Assembly: GCA_047495785.1 (NCBI GenBank)
Contig: JBLDXI010000042.1
Location: forward strand, 620,001 to 684,000
Length of the DNA stretch: 64,000 nucleotides
Source of the DNA: Lepidodermella squamata
Taxonomy: Eukaryota; Gastrotricha
Reading direction: 5' to 3'
In this document: positions 10,565 through 21,214 of the stretch, in pieces
How the letters are laid out: every line of letters starts with the position of its first letter
How positions within the stretch are numbered: the stretch's first letter is position 1
Position numbers and translations under genes: made by a program
Notes under the pieces: generated by a model
What the model was told of the DNA's origin: nothing
The model's input: only the letters and a program-made list of their open reading frames with translations
Database searches by the model: none

Positions 10565-13500
10565 TCAGAGCATTTCAGGAATCGCGTAGAAAGCGCAAAG
10601 AATTTCCGTAAGCCGTAGTTGATGAGGGGTATAATACGCTCCGCATATGCTCAGGCAAGCTAAACTTCCCATCAGCGGCTCGACTGGAGTAGCCCAAGAC
10701 CTGGTCAAACAATCAGTGATAAAATAGACGAACAAATATGACCATCAAACAAACCCAGCCAAGTGGAATGACCCGGCTGTTGTGAATGGGTCGGAGGATG
10801 TGGCAACCTCAGTTCCAGCTCGCGAATCACATTCGAAGGAGAGCGTTCCTTGCATATCGCCAGTGTTAGGATTAAAATAGCGGATTTTAAGATAATGCCA
10901 TTGAATTCCGCTCGATTCGGCGCAGTAAACTGTTAAATCAGCCGACCCATCGCCATACGGCCTGAGAATGAAGGTTCGATTGACGTCGGCCGTAAGTCTG
11001 AAACCCGTCGTCGACGCATCAGGGGCGAATTCCAGGATTGTGCCTTTCTGCTTGGCCGGAGCAGCAAAAATTGTTATCGTAATACCAGAATTTATCGATA
11101 AATCTTGAATAGATAAAGCTATAGGATCGGTTGAATTGAAATAAAAGGCCGTGTTAGGCAGGCCAAACGGTCCAGGTAATCTTTGCAAAGCTACGGTTGA
11201 GGTGGTAACATTAGCTTCAGGGTTTCTGTCATTCAGATCGGAAACCAGAGGCCAAGTGATAGGCGTGTTTAACTGATAGTAGAGCTCTGCCGGATTCATA
11301 ATCCACATCGCCCGAACCTGGAGGCATTTCTTCCGAAGTATCCACAACTGGGCGACGGTCATGGCGTGTTTGTGGAGCGAGAAGCATGCCAGTCCGCCTT
11401 TGAAGTTTATGTTCCCACCCAAATCGCCCCCGAGTTTTACTTTCGAGCTAACAAGTGGTCTCGAAATGAGTGATTCCTCGTGGATGAAGTTGTCATGAAT
11501 GACCAACAGCTTCTGCGTATCGTAGTTATAGGATATAGCAATGAAGGCCGAAGTCGCGTCAACACTGGACACTGCTCCCTCAAGAGAAATTGTGTAGTTC
11601 AGACCTATGACAACAAATTCATGCTTATTCCGATCACCGTGAACAGTGCGCGAAGTATACGAAGTATCGTACCCCCAGTTCACGAAGCAAAAGTTGAAAG
11701 TCCAAAAAAACAACAGGGGCACCCTTTTGTCATGAAATTGGGGCCCGAGTTCCGAACCCCCTAGTTCGAGGATCCTACTATACCTTAGAAGTTGAACATG
11801 GCTTGGCGCCCAGAACAAGGAGTGATTCGAATGAAAATTCAGTAACGCTAGTTTCAACTTACTTATCGTTATCCGAAGAAAGTCTGTTGCTCTGTTAATG
11901 TCGATGCTAGTAAGGTCCTTCTCGTTGTAGAACTCGAAAATTCTTTGCAAGCCGCTGGAATTCGCCGCAAATATCGGGTAAACGGCGATCGTGAACGATG
12001 AATTCTCGACATTTAGCAAGCTACTATCCAAGAGAACGGAGCCCTTCATTGAATCAATAGATAGCGCTCCGTTATTAAATAGTAGGTCTGAGTATTCCGA
12101 AGATGATCCAGTTACATTTCCGTTGATGCCATTTCCACTGATGTCATTCGTGTCTTCAATAAAAGGTAGGTATACAGTTTCAATCGGTAGCCCGAAAGGA
12201 GTCTCTGAAAGGCAAGATATAAATCGCGCCCTTGATTAGTCTTAGGCAAGCAACTCCAACTCACGCATATCGCACAGCTCAGCAGTTTTGAACATCGATG
12301 TCAAGTTCTGAAGTAAAAGAAAAACTCAGCTGAAAGAGTACTGATTGTCTCTACAAGTGAGAGAACTTACCCAGCTTTGAGGGCAGTCGTTAGCTACCGG
12401 AACACATTTCGATGCCATGATCAAATCATATGTGCAAAGCTTGTACTGGAAAACAGAAACAAGCCTTATAACTTGGAATGGAACTGATGAACAGATTGAT
12501 CATTTTTAATCTTCATGGGGACCTTTTCAAAACATTTTATCTATGGAGCACTGTACATATTTTACTATGATTGAAAATTGAAAGATGAAAACAAATACCG
12601 TGAATTCCGTGGCTCCCAACTTGCAAGCGTCGTGATTTACTTTGAACGACGTCGAGTTGCCGTAGACTTTTACCTAGTTTCATTAAATCGTTTTAGATGA
12701 CATCGAACATGATTTTTGGATTACACGCTTACTCGAGTCCCAATCGGGAAAGCTCCATAACACTGCTTGCCATTGTTTGTGGAACATTGAACGGCTCTCT
12801 ATTGGGAGAATAACATCATCAGAAGCTAAAATTAGATATATTGACATTTCATCTCACCCCTTTCAAACAGCTTTCCCTGTTGCTGAACGTGGCCGATGAA
12901 AATTCTCGAGTTTCAGCTCCGGCCTGGCAGCCGGTTGCCTCGAGGCGGCAATCGATGAAGCTCCCGTTAGACGAGCTGAAGCACCTAACATGGGGCTTCT
13001 CGCTGTCTGGAACTCGCACTGTTACCGTTTAAAACAGACAGCTTCATTTGATAGCCTAAATTGTGAAAACACACGAACATGTGGTTCCAGAGATGCAGAG
13101 GCTGAGATTAGTGAAATTGCTGCCACCCGCGAGCTGAAGCAGACAAAAATCATGAAAAATATTTCGAACGGTTCAAAATGTGCGTTAACCCAGTTCTCGG
13201 GACAGTTGATGTTGGCTGGGACACACGTCTTCACCACCCCATTCGCCGTGCATCTTTTAAAAGCCTGATTCTGAAATGCAAAATGGAGAAAATCAACTTT
13301 TGTTAAAGCTTTTATAGTCTTTTCACCTCAAATTTTGATTTCGCGTTATTGCACGCGGCCAAGCTGTCTTTCAACGTGTTGGCCCGGTACCAATTAAGCT
13401 GGATTAAAAAAGAGAAAACATCCGAATTCGGATACAATCGATTGGCAGGCCGGGAATTTACCTCGATTTCCCTGTCAGCTGCTGGCTCCCCAGTCAATTT

Positions 13501-14086
13501 ACAGTTGCCGAGGCCGGGATTGCATCGTGGGGTCAAGGCGCCGTATTTATAACACATTTTAGCATTCTGTTCCCGAGTGGAAAGAAAGGTACAATAGCGA
13601 GTGACATTGATTTCACGTAGCTCACCCCCGATCGGCACGAGGCAAAGTCAGCGAACAAAGGACCCCACTAAGGAAAAGGAACGAACTTGAAAACTCGAAT
13701 TGAATTTCACGAATAAATTCGAATCACAATTTAAAAAAAATGAGTTCAATTTAATAAAACCAATATGATGATTAATATTGAAATGAGGAATTTTCGGAAT
13801 GGTTGTAAATTTGAGCTCGAAATTTATTGAAAATCTTACATTTAATTTCCTGCGTAAAAAAACCGTGAATTTCGACAGGAATCAAACAACCCTTTCTTTT
13901 AAATATATTTAATAAAATTCCTAGAAATACCTGATACTCGGTGATAGGATCGCAGGTGGGGTTGTTATCCCGGCATGAAGTAAAAGCGTTGTTTGTCACC
14001 TGGAAGCATCGCTTGAAGTTCTGGCATGATGCCTGACCGTTTAAATTGAACGAAATCACGAGAAATAGTGAAATAAAGTTTCTCAT
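10565..14086 (-). CDS. Paralogue 2: secreted six-module Cys-rich protein with two LamG-like domains
   Basis: I see a complete 14-exon gene of 752 aa. Exons: 13931-14086, 13626-13667, 13462-13566, 13327-13398, 13190-13270, 13079-13133, 12858-13018, 12733-12798, 12599-12673, 12371-12445, 12265-12307, 11863-12204, 10755-11604, 10565-10700. The exon lengths sum to 753 codons including TGA. Residues 1 to about 21 form a signal peptide, so the product should be extracellular. Residues about 22-310 hold six Cys modules (pattern C-x7..10-C-x6-C-x15..28-C; module 5 lacks the third Cys). The C-terminal half has two concanavalin-A-like (LamG-type) folds, the first ending LACFSLHKH and the second ending SWATPVEPLMGS. 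The ligand is unknown. Oddities: the exon 6 donor has moved to ACAT/GTTCGT, with phase kept, and the 258-bp intron 12 is stop-free and in frame. The conserved promoter block lies 85 bp upstream. The sequence is closest to paralogue 3. Confidence 0.9.
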
Positions 14087-14170
14087 TGCTGTTTTGAATA
14101 ATTATGAAAATAAACGATTTGAAAAGCAAAAGGTTGAAAATAAGCTAAGAGCACGCGATTTGGCCTGGAT

Positions 14171-14182
14171 CGTGGCTCGTGC
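14171..14182 (-). promoter_or_regulatory. Conserved upstream block of paralogue 2
   Basis: GCACGAGCCACG on the minus strand, 85 bp upstream of the ATG at 14086. Flanking bases (CCAGGCC downstream, TTTTGAAA upstream) are also shared with paralogue 5. A promoter or 5'UTR role is inferred from conservation alone. Confidence 0.5.
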
Positions 14183-14641
14183 CGTATTTGGCTTTCAAAA
14201 CATCATATGGTATTAATCATATCATTTCAATTTAATCTGAATCGACCCCAGACTAGATCTTGGTAATAATGCGATTCAGGTTGATCCGTATAGTCAATCA
14301 TTAGCTTTTATTAATTCGGCGTTTTTTCAGAAAATAGACAATGAATAATTGTGGACAAGGGTGCTCCTGATTAAGGCCGGAAATCTCATACGGCAAGGCA
14401 TTTTGGCAATTCCAGCAAATAATTTTTCATTCCTGGCTGCTCCAGGATCCAAGATCCCACACTGCTTATACCCCGTAGGCAATTTTTTAGGCCTTGATTT
14501 TTTCAAGGAATCATTAATTTCAACGCAGTCTCAAAGGAAAAATCAGGATAAACAGCGAAAATCGTCGAGGTCGAGGTTAAACACGTCCGCATTTCGGATC
14601 ATTGGACATGTTTTGCGATTCATTCAAGATTTCAGTGAAGA

Positions 14642-14680
14642 CTAGAAAAGACCGCGGTACACCGCGCGCCTCGTAACATA
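14642..14680 (-). mobile_element. 3' terminus of a second, probably non-autonomous Helitron
   Basis: On the minus strand a G+C-rich hairpin (arms near 14652-14672) is followed by TTTTCTAG and then T. This matches the Helitron 3' end rule (hairpin, CTRR, insertion between A and T). The plus-strand string CTAGAAAAGAC and a downstream CGCGCGCCTCGTA are shared with the Helitron end at 25206. The 5' end was not found, so the element extends an unknown distance to higher coordinates. Confidence 0.65.
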
Positions 14681-16300
14681 GCTATGTGCCGCCATGCTTC
14701 CATGTCACGGAACTTTATTATGACGGGGAACTCCCGTTGTCGTGTGGCGTATTACATAATAAAAGTTATAGAAATATTTCATTTAATAGCATGAGCGGCG
14801 TTCTCGTTCTACTTTGGTTCACGACACGTGAGGTTCACCAGTTTCACTAAATCAAATTTTGCGATACACCTTTTCCCATTAGAAATTGCCACGGCACCAA
14901 ATTAATTTGCCGACCTATTTTTAGCTCGCACTTGTTCACGTGAATAATTGCTCGCATTTTTTTCTTCTTCATCGTCGTCGTATTCCACTTCTATGGCAAT
15001 GATGGTAATGAATGTATTTTATGGCTTTTGGCAGTGATCAGAGCCAAAATATACGGCACGCGCCATATTTTCAATACGCTGATGTTGCTAAATTTGATAT
15101 TGCGTTAAATTTGTTTAATATTTGGACCGTAATCTCTAAAGACAGATTTTTATAGGCACTCATGAATATTTGAATTTTGAATTTGAACTTTATTTGATCG
15201 TCCCGAATTTTTATAAATGCTGTGGAAACGCCTTTTCTGAAACTGTTACAAAAATAATTCATGCCTGAAAACACTATCGATGGGCAATCGACTCCATGTA
15301 TAATATTACCGCAGCTCTAAGATTTGGGAGTGTCGAAAATACGCCTTGAAATAATTAATTTCTAAATAGTTATAAAAGTCTGAAGATTAGTTAGTTTTAT
15401 TCATAAGCGATGGAATTCGAAGGAAGAATTGGAAGACTACTAATTTTTTTGTTAGTAATTGTGCCATGCGGTAATTTTTAATGTCATTCTTTTTTCCTCG
15501 CACTTATTATTATAGAATATTTCACTTACCTATGAAAATACATTTCGAATTCAAGGTTCTCTTTTTGAATCAGACGGTATTTATTCCTTAAGAAACACCG
15601 CTATTTAGCATATTAAAGTCAGAAAAATGTCTTTTCGCGAAATTCCGAGAAATTCCGAGCCCTGAATTAGACTGTTACACTACGGTGGTCTTATTGCCGC
15701 TGTCATTGAATATATTGATAGAAAAATCAAATATCTCAAGATAGTCAACACTAGGTTTCACAAAATATAAAAACATCCCTCGGTTGGAAATTGATGGCTT
15801 TCCAAGAAACAACGGAATAATGAAATTCGGGTTTTAGATTCTTGTTTCTTGTAGCCATCATCCAAAAGTAGCACTGTGCAAAAGGAGACATAAATTCGAC
15901 ATAAATTCGACAATTTCACCGAGCGGTGTTATGAGTGGCGCACTGTCCCGGACAAGCGCCTTTTCGTGCTGTGCCTGCGCCTTTTTTCTTACCTTCCAAA
16001 TTGTACATTTTCGTTCGTTTTATCTGGAAAAAAGGACAAAATAAAAAGCTTTTCGTTTCTTTTCGTTCGTGAACATGCAAAGTCAGAATTCCGAAATCAT
16101 CATTATAGCAATGAAAACACTTTACGCGCCGGGGTCCTAGCGAGAAGCCATTCCTGTGTCGCCGGGGTATTTTCGACGTGCCGACCAAAAAATTCGACCT
16201 CCATATTATGATATTTTCTGGCAGAGGACAGAATTCTAGGACCATTGGTCGATGTCCCGAATTTTTTTGACTCATCCATATTACGTAATGTTAAAAAAAC
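14681..16300. other. Gene-free region, possibly Helitron-internal sequence
   Basis: A+T-rich with no recognised coding homology. Several short open frames near 15916-16312 resemble nothing I know and overlap one another on both strands. Confidence 0.4.
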
Positions 16301-16303
16301 CAT

Positions 16304-16403
16304 TACGCACATTTCCGCTTATGGCTATTTGCTTCAAACTGTGTTTACGCACCTATGCGTATACGGCGCTAGGTTGAAGACTGTGATTACGCATATTTGC
16401 GTA
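16304..16403. repeat. Left palindrome array, TACGCA-N4-TGCGTA at 42-bp period
   Basis: Two 16-bp palindromes, TACGCACCTATGCGTA at 16346-16361 and TACGCATATTTGCGTA at 16388-16403, are exactly 42 bp apart. A degenerate third unit at 16304-16319 continues the same 42-bp period. TACGGCGC or TACAGCGC follows the perfect units. Such spacing suggests binding sites for a dimeric DNA-binding protein, for example subterminal transposase sites. That role is inferred. Confidence 0.7.
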
Positions 16404-16493
16404 TACAGCGCCACGCCGATGTTGCAGCTAGCAGGTGTGGGGGAAAGCATACTTTTTTTAATTTCACTCATTTCTCTCTACTATTTCGAATAA

Positions 16494-16690
16494 TGTCACG
16501 CTTCAAACAACTTAACGCCATCGCTACTGCAGCTCTTGAACTTAGTTCATCCTCCGAGAATTATGATGAGGAAAGTGATCCTGATTTTGACACTGAGGGA
16601 ATACCCCGACGGCAGCCCCAACGGCGACGAGCGCTTCTGTTGCTTTTGATCAAATTTGTTCGCCTTATTGTTTTCCAATTTTTTTGCTGA
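16494..16690 (+). CDS. Short acidic ORF, unrecognised (possible first exon)
   Basis: An ATG at 16494 opens a frame reading MSRFKQLNAIATAALELSSS, then an acidic stretch (ENYDEESDPDFDTEG) and a basic RRQPQRRR, ending in low-complexity hydrophobic sequence at 16688-16690. An acidic then basic N-terminus of this kind is common in transposases. It lies between the two palindrome arrays, so it could be the remnant of the element those arrays belong to. I do not recognise a domain and cannot assign a function. Confidence 0.3.
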
Positions 16691-16963
16691 TCGCAGCTGG
16701 TTTGTAAAAATGTGAATCATCATTGATTTCATATTTTGAAATATGGCGAATCAGATATTCCAGACATAAAATATTCAGCGATAACAGAAAATCGATAACC
16801 GATAATCGATAATCGTTAATCAGTGATTTCTTTTGTGAAAATGCATTTTTTGGTGATTTTGACGACCAATTTGAAAACTAAAGGTGTGTTTGGTCTACTG
16901 TTAACTAATTTTTCAAAGCGATGGGTACGGCAAAAAAAATCGCAAAGAAGCCTCACTCATGGA

Positions 16964-17031
16964 TACGCACATGTGCGTACATGGCTATTCTCTGCAAATT
17001 TTCGTATACGCAAATGTGCGTATATACGGCG
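16964..17031. repeat. Right palindrome array, TACGCA-N4-TGCGTA at 43-bp period
   Basis: TACGCACATGTGCGTA at 16964-16979 and TACGCAAATGTGCGTA at 17007-17022 are 43 bp apart. This stretch (palindrome, ATGGCTATT, TGC, palindrome, TACGGCGC) is a direct repeat of 16304-16369. Confidence 0.7.
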
Positions 17032-17506
17032 CGTAAAGTTTTAAAATTTGTCGGCCAATACGAGTGCGCGTAGAGCCGTAACTTAGGCGGGCCTGAAAAT
17101 GTGCAACAAATACAGGTAAATTCAAGTGAGAGCAAAACAGGTCACAGAATAAATAAAAATGGCTTTTTCAGGAGAAAAAAGGAGTGCTATGTTCGTGTGA
17201 GAAATTTAGTTTTATTGAAAATTATATCGTTTCGGGATTAAATTTTAGATTTGAAGCTCGATACAGAAGTTGAATTGCTGCGTTGCGAAATTATTTATTT
17301 GATGATCCTGTGTAACACATGTTAGCTCATCCGTTCGACATTCACACACGCTTATCACCAACTTCGTACTTCAATCACTTCCACTCACTTTCAATAGATT
17401 ATGAAAATCGTGCAGGTCATTTTCCCGAATGTTCTTCGCGCGAAATAACTGATATGATCATTTTTGAAGCATTTCAGGAATTGTGTAGAAAGCGCAAAGA
17501 AGTTTC
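17032..17506. other. Intergenic, nothing recognised
   Basis: A+T-rich sequence 3' of paralogue 3. The bases immediately below 17507 still resemble the end of the terminal exon of paralogue 2 (GCGCTTTCTAC on the minus strand), showing where the reading frame used to continue. Confidence 0.5.
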
Positions 17507-19631
17507 CTAAAGGCGAATTTGATAGAGGCTATTGATCCTACCGCATAAGTTGAGGCAAGCTATGCTTCCCATCAACGGCTCGACTGGAGTCGTCCAGGAC
17601 CTGTTGAAACAACAGACGATACAAAAAGGTACTAATATGGTCATCCTATAAACCCTGCCAAGTTGAATGATCCGGCTGTTGTGAATGGATCTAGGGGTGT
17701 AACAGCCTCGGCTGCGGCTCTTGAATCACATTCGAAGGAGATCGTTTTTGGACTATTGTCATTGTTAGAAGTTAAATAACGAATTTTAAGATAATGCCAT
17801 TTGATTCCGCTCGATTCGGCGCAGTGAACTGTTAAATCAGCCGACCCATTTCCATAAGGCCTGAAAATGAAAGTTCGATTAACGTCGGCCGTAAGTCTGA
17901 AACCCGTAGTCGACGCCTCGGGGGCAAATTCCAGTATTGTGCCTTTCTGCTTTGCCGGAGCGGCATAAATTGTCATCGTGAAACCATAGTTTAATAAGAG
18001 ATACGGCATTGAGTAAGTGATCGGATCTGTTATATCAAAATAGAAAGCCGTGTTAGGCAGGCCGAACGGTCCAGTCACACGTTGCAAAGAGGCAATTGAG
18101 GTTGTTACATTAAATTCAGACTGACTGCTGTCGTTCAAATCGGAAACCAAAGGTAAAGTGACAGGCGTGTTTAATTGGTAGTAGAGCAATTCCGGATCGA
18201 TAACCCACTTTGCCCGAACCTGGAGGCATTTCTTCCGAAGTATCCACAACTGGGCGACGGTCATGGCGTGTTTGTGGAGCGAGAAGCATGCCAATCCGCC
18301 TTTGAAGTTTATGTTCCCACCCAAATCGCCCCCGAGCTTTACTCGCGAGCTAACAAGTGGTCTCGAAATGAGCGATTCCTCGTGGATGAAGTTATCATGA
18401 ATGACCAACAGCTTCTGCGTATCGTAGTTGTAAGACATAGCAATGAAGGCCGAAGTCGGGTCAACACTGGACACTGCTCCATCTAGGGAAATGGTGTAGT
18501 TCTGACCTATGACAACAAATTGATGCTTTTTACTACACCTGGGAAGTTAACAATTAAAATATTGCCAGGGGGTAACGCCCAACCGATCCTGTCTCTAATG
18601 GTTCGCAAATTTTCACAATTTAGAGTTCATAAATGGGCTGACTTCTCAGAACCATGCACATTTTGCAAATTTTTGTAAGGGAGAGTGACTCGCTCAAATA
18701 ATTGAATCCAGACAATTTTAATTTAAAACCGTAATTTACAGGCTGGACTAAAATAAACAGCAGGGTCATTTGAAATAATCAAGGGCAGAGCTCCGAATGA
18801 CGTAGCTTGCATGACCACCTACTGGGCAAGTTGTTAAAGCCGGATGGGATGCGATTTATATCAGCAAGTACACTAATCGTCTTTCATCCACCTTAATCCA
18901 CTTGAGCAAAACCTTCACGTTGTAGCCACAGGTGGAAGGTAGTAGCTATAGCGGTTTTTCGCCGGTTAATCGAGGTACTCTTCTGACTAACGACTAACTG
19001 ATTAAGTTCCAAAAAATATAGGGCGAAATCCGTTTGAAAAAATACAGGGCAGTCTATGATTATTTGTAAATCACAATAATTATTTTTTCCACGAAGAAAG
19101 ATAAAATATAAACCCAATAGCTTACTTATGGTTACTCGGAGAAAGTCTGTAGCTTTGTTAATGTCGATGCTAGTAAGGTCCTTCTCGTTGTAGAACTCGA
19201 AAATTCTTTGCATGCCGCTGGAATTCGCCGGAAATAATGGGTAAACGGCGATCGTGAACGATGAATTCTCGACATTTAGCAAGCTACTATCCAAGTGAAC
19301 GGAGGCTTCGGCTGTATCAATAGAGAGCGCTGCGTTGTTAAATAGTGGCTCCGAGTAATCCAAAAATGATCGAGATAGATTCCCGTTCATGCCATTTCCA
19401 CTGATGTCCATCGTATCATTTATGAAAGGCAGGTAAACTGTTTCCATTGGCAGACCGAATGGAGTCTCTGGATGTAAAATTGAAATAATGCCGCTTATTA
19501 GAGAAAGAGTAGGTCGAACTCACGCTTGATTGACTCTAGAAGTTGAGAGAACTTACCCAGCTTTCAGGGCAGTCGTTAGCTACCGGAACGCATTTCGCTG
19601 CCATGATCAAATCATATGTGCACAGCTTGTA
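17507..19631 (-). pseudogene. Paralogue 3, 3' part (exons 10 and 12-14)
   Basis: Exons 10 (19557-19631), 12 (19126-19467), 13 (17654-18506) and 14 (17507-17600) match paralogue 2 closely, with open frames and conserved splice sites. Exon 11 is missing: between 19467 and 19557 only the flanking intron remnants remain, an apparent deletion of roughly 80 bp relative to paralogue 2. Without exon 11 the phase between exons 10 and 12 is broken. In exon 14 a one-base insertion relative to paralogue 2 brings in a TAG after IRL and removes the last 15 or so residues. Intron 12 is enlarged to 619 bp. With exons 8-9 displaced beyond a piggyBac and exons 1-7 absent, this is a pseudogene. Confidence 0.88.
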
Positions 19632-19917
19632 CTGGAAAACAGAAACAAGCCTTATACCTAGCAATGAAATTTATCGATCGATTTCATTAATTTAGAGATC
19701 TGTGAAGGCAGAGCTTTAGATTTGGTTTGATTTGATTTGATTTACAGGTTAAATCAAAAATGATTTAAGCCTTAAGCGTATGGGCATTATATTTCACCGA
19801 AATAATGGCCTAACCATGATGGTCACTATGGATCCAAATGCGCCAACCAATCATTTCTAATCTAAATCAGAGAAAATAGAGTATTAATCAAATCAAATCA
19901 AATTCAATGGAGAGGTA

Positions 19918-20803
19918 CCGTAATCCGGTACAACTTTGTACACCTACCTCCATGCAAAATTCAATGTGCTGTGTAAATTCAAAAGATGCGATTTTGGTCG
20001 GGTTTTCAACGTAGTTCGATACGTAGCCCGCTGTAACATCCTGATATTATTTATTCTCGGAAATGCGCAAACGCAAGAATTTGGCAAGGGGCACCCCAAA
20101 AATACAACTTTGAACACCAAGACTTCGTGAAATAAAAAATCCACCTTTATTCGTGCGCAGAGAATTTCGCGTGAAATTTGCGATTTTCACCACACTGGTT
20201 TGCTTCATAGAGAACGTATTGCGTGAAAATTGAAAAATAATAAGTTGTCAACATTTTATTATGGACTTTTTACTCGGTATTTGAAATTTATTCGTTGCCA
20301 TTACGAGATAAGAAGTTTTTTTCTGATCACTACGTTCTCTATGGTGCATAGTAGAGTTCAATAAATGCGAACGAAGTCAATAAAAAACTTGAAACCTTCT
20401 CCTTCAAGCTAAAATAATGAATTTCTATCGTGTACCGGTTATACCGGCAACCCTAGCAACTTTGAGCGCATGCCACGCGAAAACCATACTCTATAGAAGA
20501 GCGTGCCTTTTTAGCTACTTTTTCAGAAAAGTACAAGCTTGAATTCGCCAAGTTGGAACGCACGGATGTCTGCTACGGTTATCGCAGGACAACACTTCAA
20601 AGTAGACTAAAACGTTGTTTTTCGAGAATTTGTAAGAAAGAGACTGTAGGGGCTGTGTTGATGAAACATGGCAAAATGTTAGATCTCAACGAGACCTATA
20701 TTCAGTAAAATTCCCAAGCGGTAGATCCCCATGGTTTCAGAGAAAACCTGATTTGCGTGAAATGTTCAAACTTGTACCTGTTCAAACTTGTACCGGATTA
20801 CGG
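19918..20803. mobile_element. Non-autonomous TA-flanked DNA transposon (mariner-like TIRs)
   Basis: The ends are inverted: CCGTAATCCGGTACAA at 19918 and its complement ending at 20803, about 20 of 21 terminal bases matching. TA dinucleotides flank both sides (19916-19917 and 20804-20805), as for Tc1/mariner-type insertion. The interior (about 20460-20705, plus strand) has an open stretch of about 80 codons starting ATRKPYSIEERAFLATFSEK that I do not recognise. A solo copy of the right end occurs at 61871-61891. It sits in what was intron 9 of paralogue 3. Confidence 0.75.
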
Positions 20804-21210
20804 TAAGTCTTCTTATTTCTATTTAATGACTAATGACAAATTTGAGTGCTTTACGATGCTGTTCATCGTGAAGGTAAATTTATTGATTATTCAGCCCTTA
20901 TAATCTTGAATTCGTTTTAGCAATTGCTTCAACAGAAAAGCTCGTTGAAAGAAGTGAACTTAATTTCAACTTAACCTAGCTTAATTTGAATTGATTTGAA
21001 TTAATTTGAAATCTGAACTTAACTAGCTGGCTAATCCCGGTAAAATGCGCCTCAAATCAGTTTTAGGTAAGTTAATTCAGGAATAATTAATTATCACAAA
21101 TGCTTAGAATTTTGCTCCCGTTGAAAATATTGACGTGGCAATATTAGCATATCATTTTAATAGTGCAATAATTCCATAAATCTCGAATTTATTCGAGCAC
21201 TCATTCTGCT
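20804..21210. other. Spacer between two transposons
   Basis: A+T-rich sequence with TTGAATT-type simple repeats near 20950-21010. No gene was seen. Confidence 0.4.
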
Positions 21211-21214
21211 TTAA

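Noticed and set aside
10745-12049. A 434-codon uninterrupted frame that looks like a single-exon gene
   Set aside because: Comparison with paralogues 3-5 shows it is exons 12 and 13 of paralogue 2 plus a stop-free intron, and it lacks the N-terminal modules.
15916-16312. A 119-codon minus-strand frame with Cys/His residues
   Set aside because: No domain pattern and overlapping alternative frames. Left as unrecognised.
16304-17031. Regular repeat spacing suggesting CRISPR
   Set aside because: The repeats are short palindromes in two small clusters in eukaryotic DNA, with no conserved 25-40 bp repeat and no cas genes.
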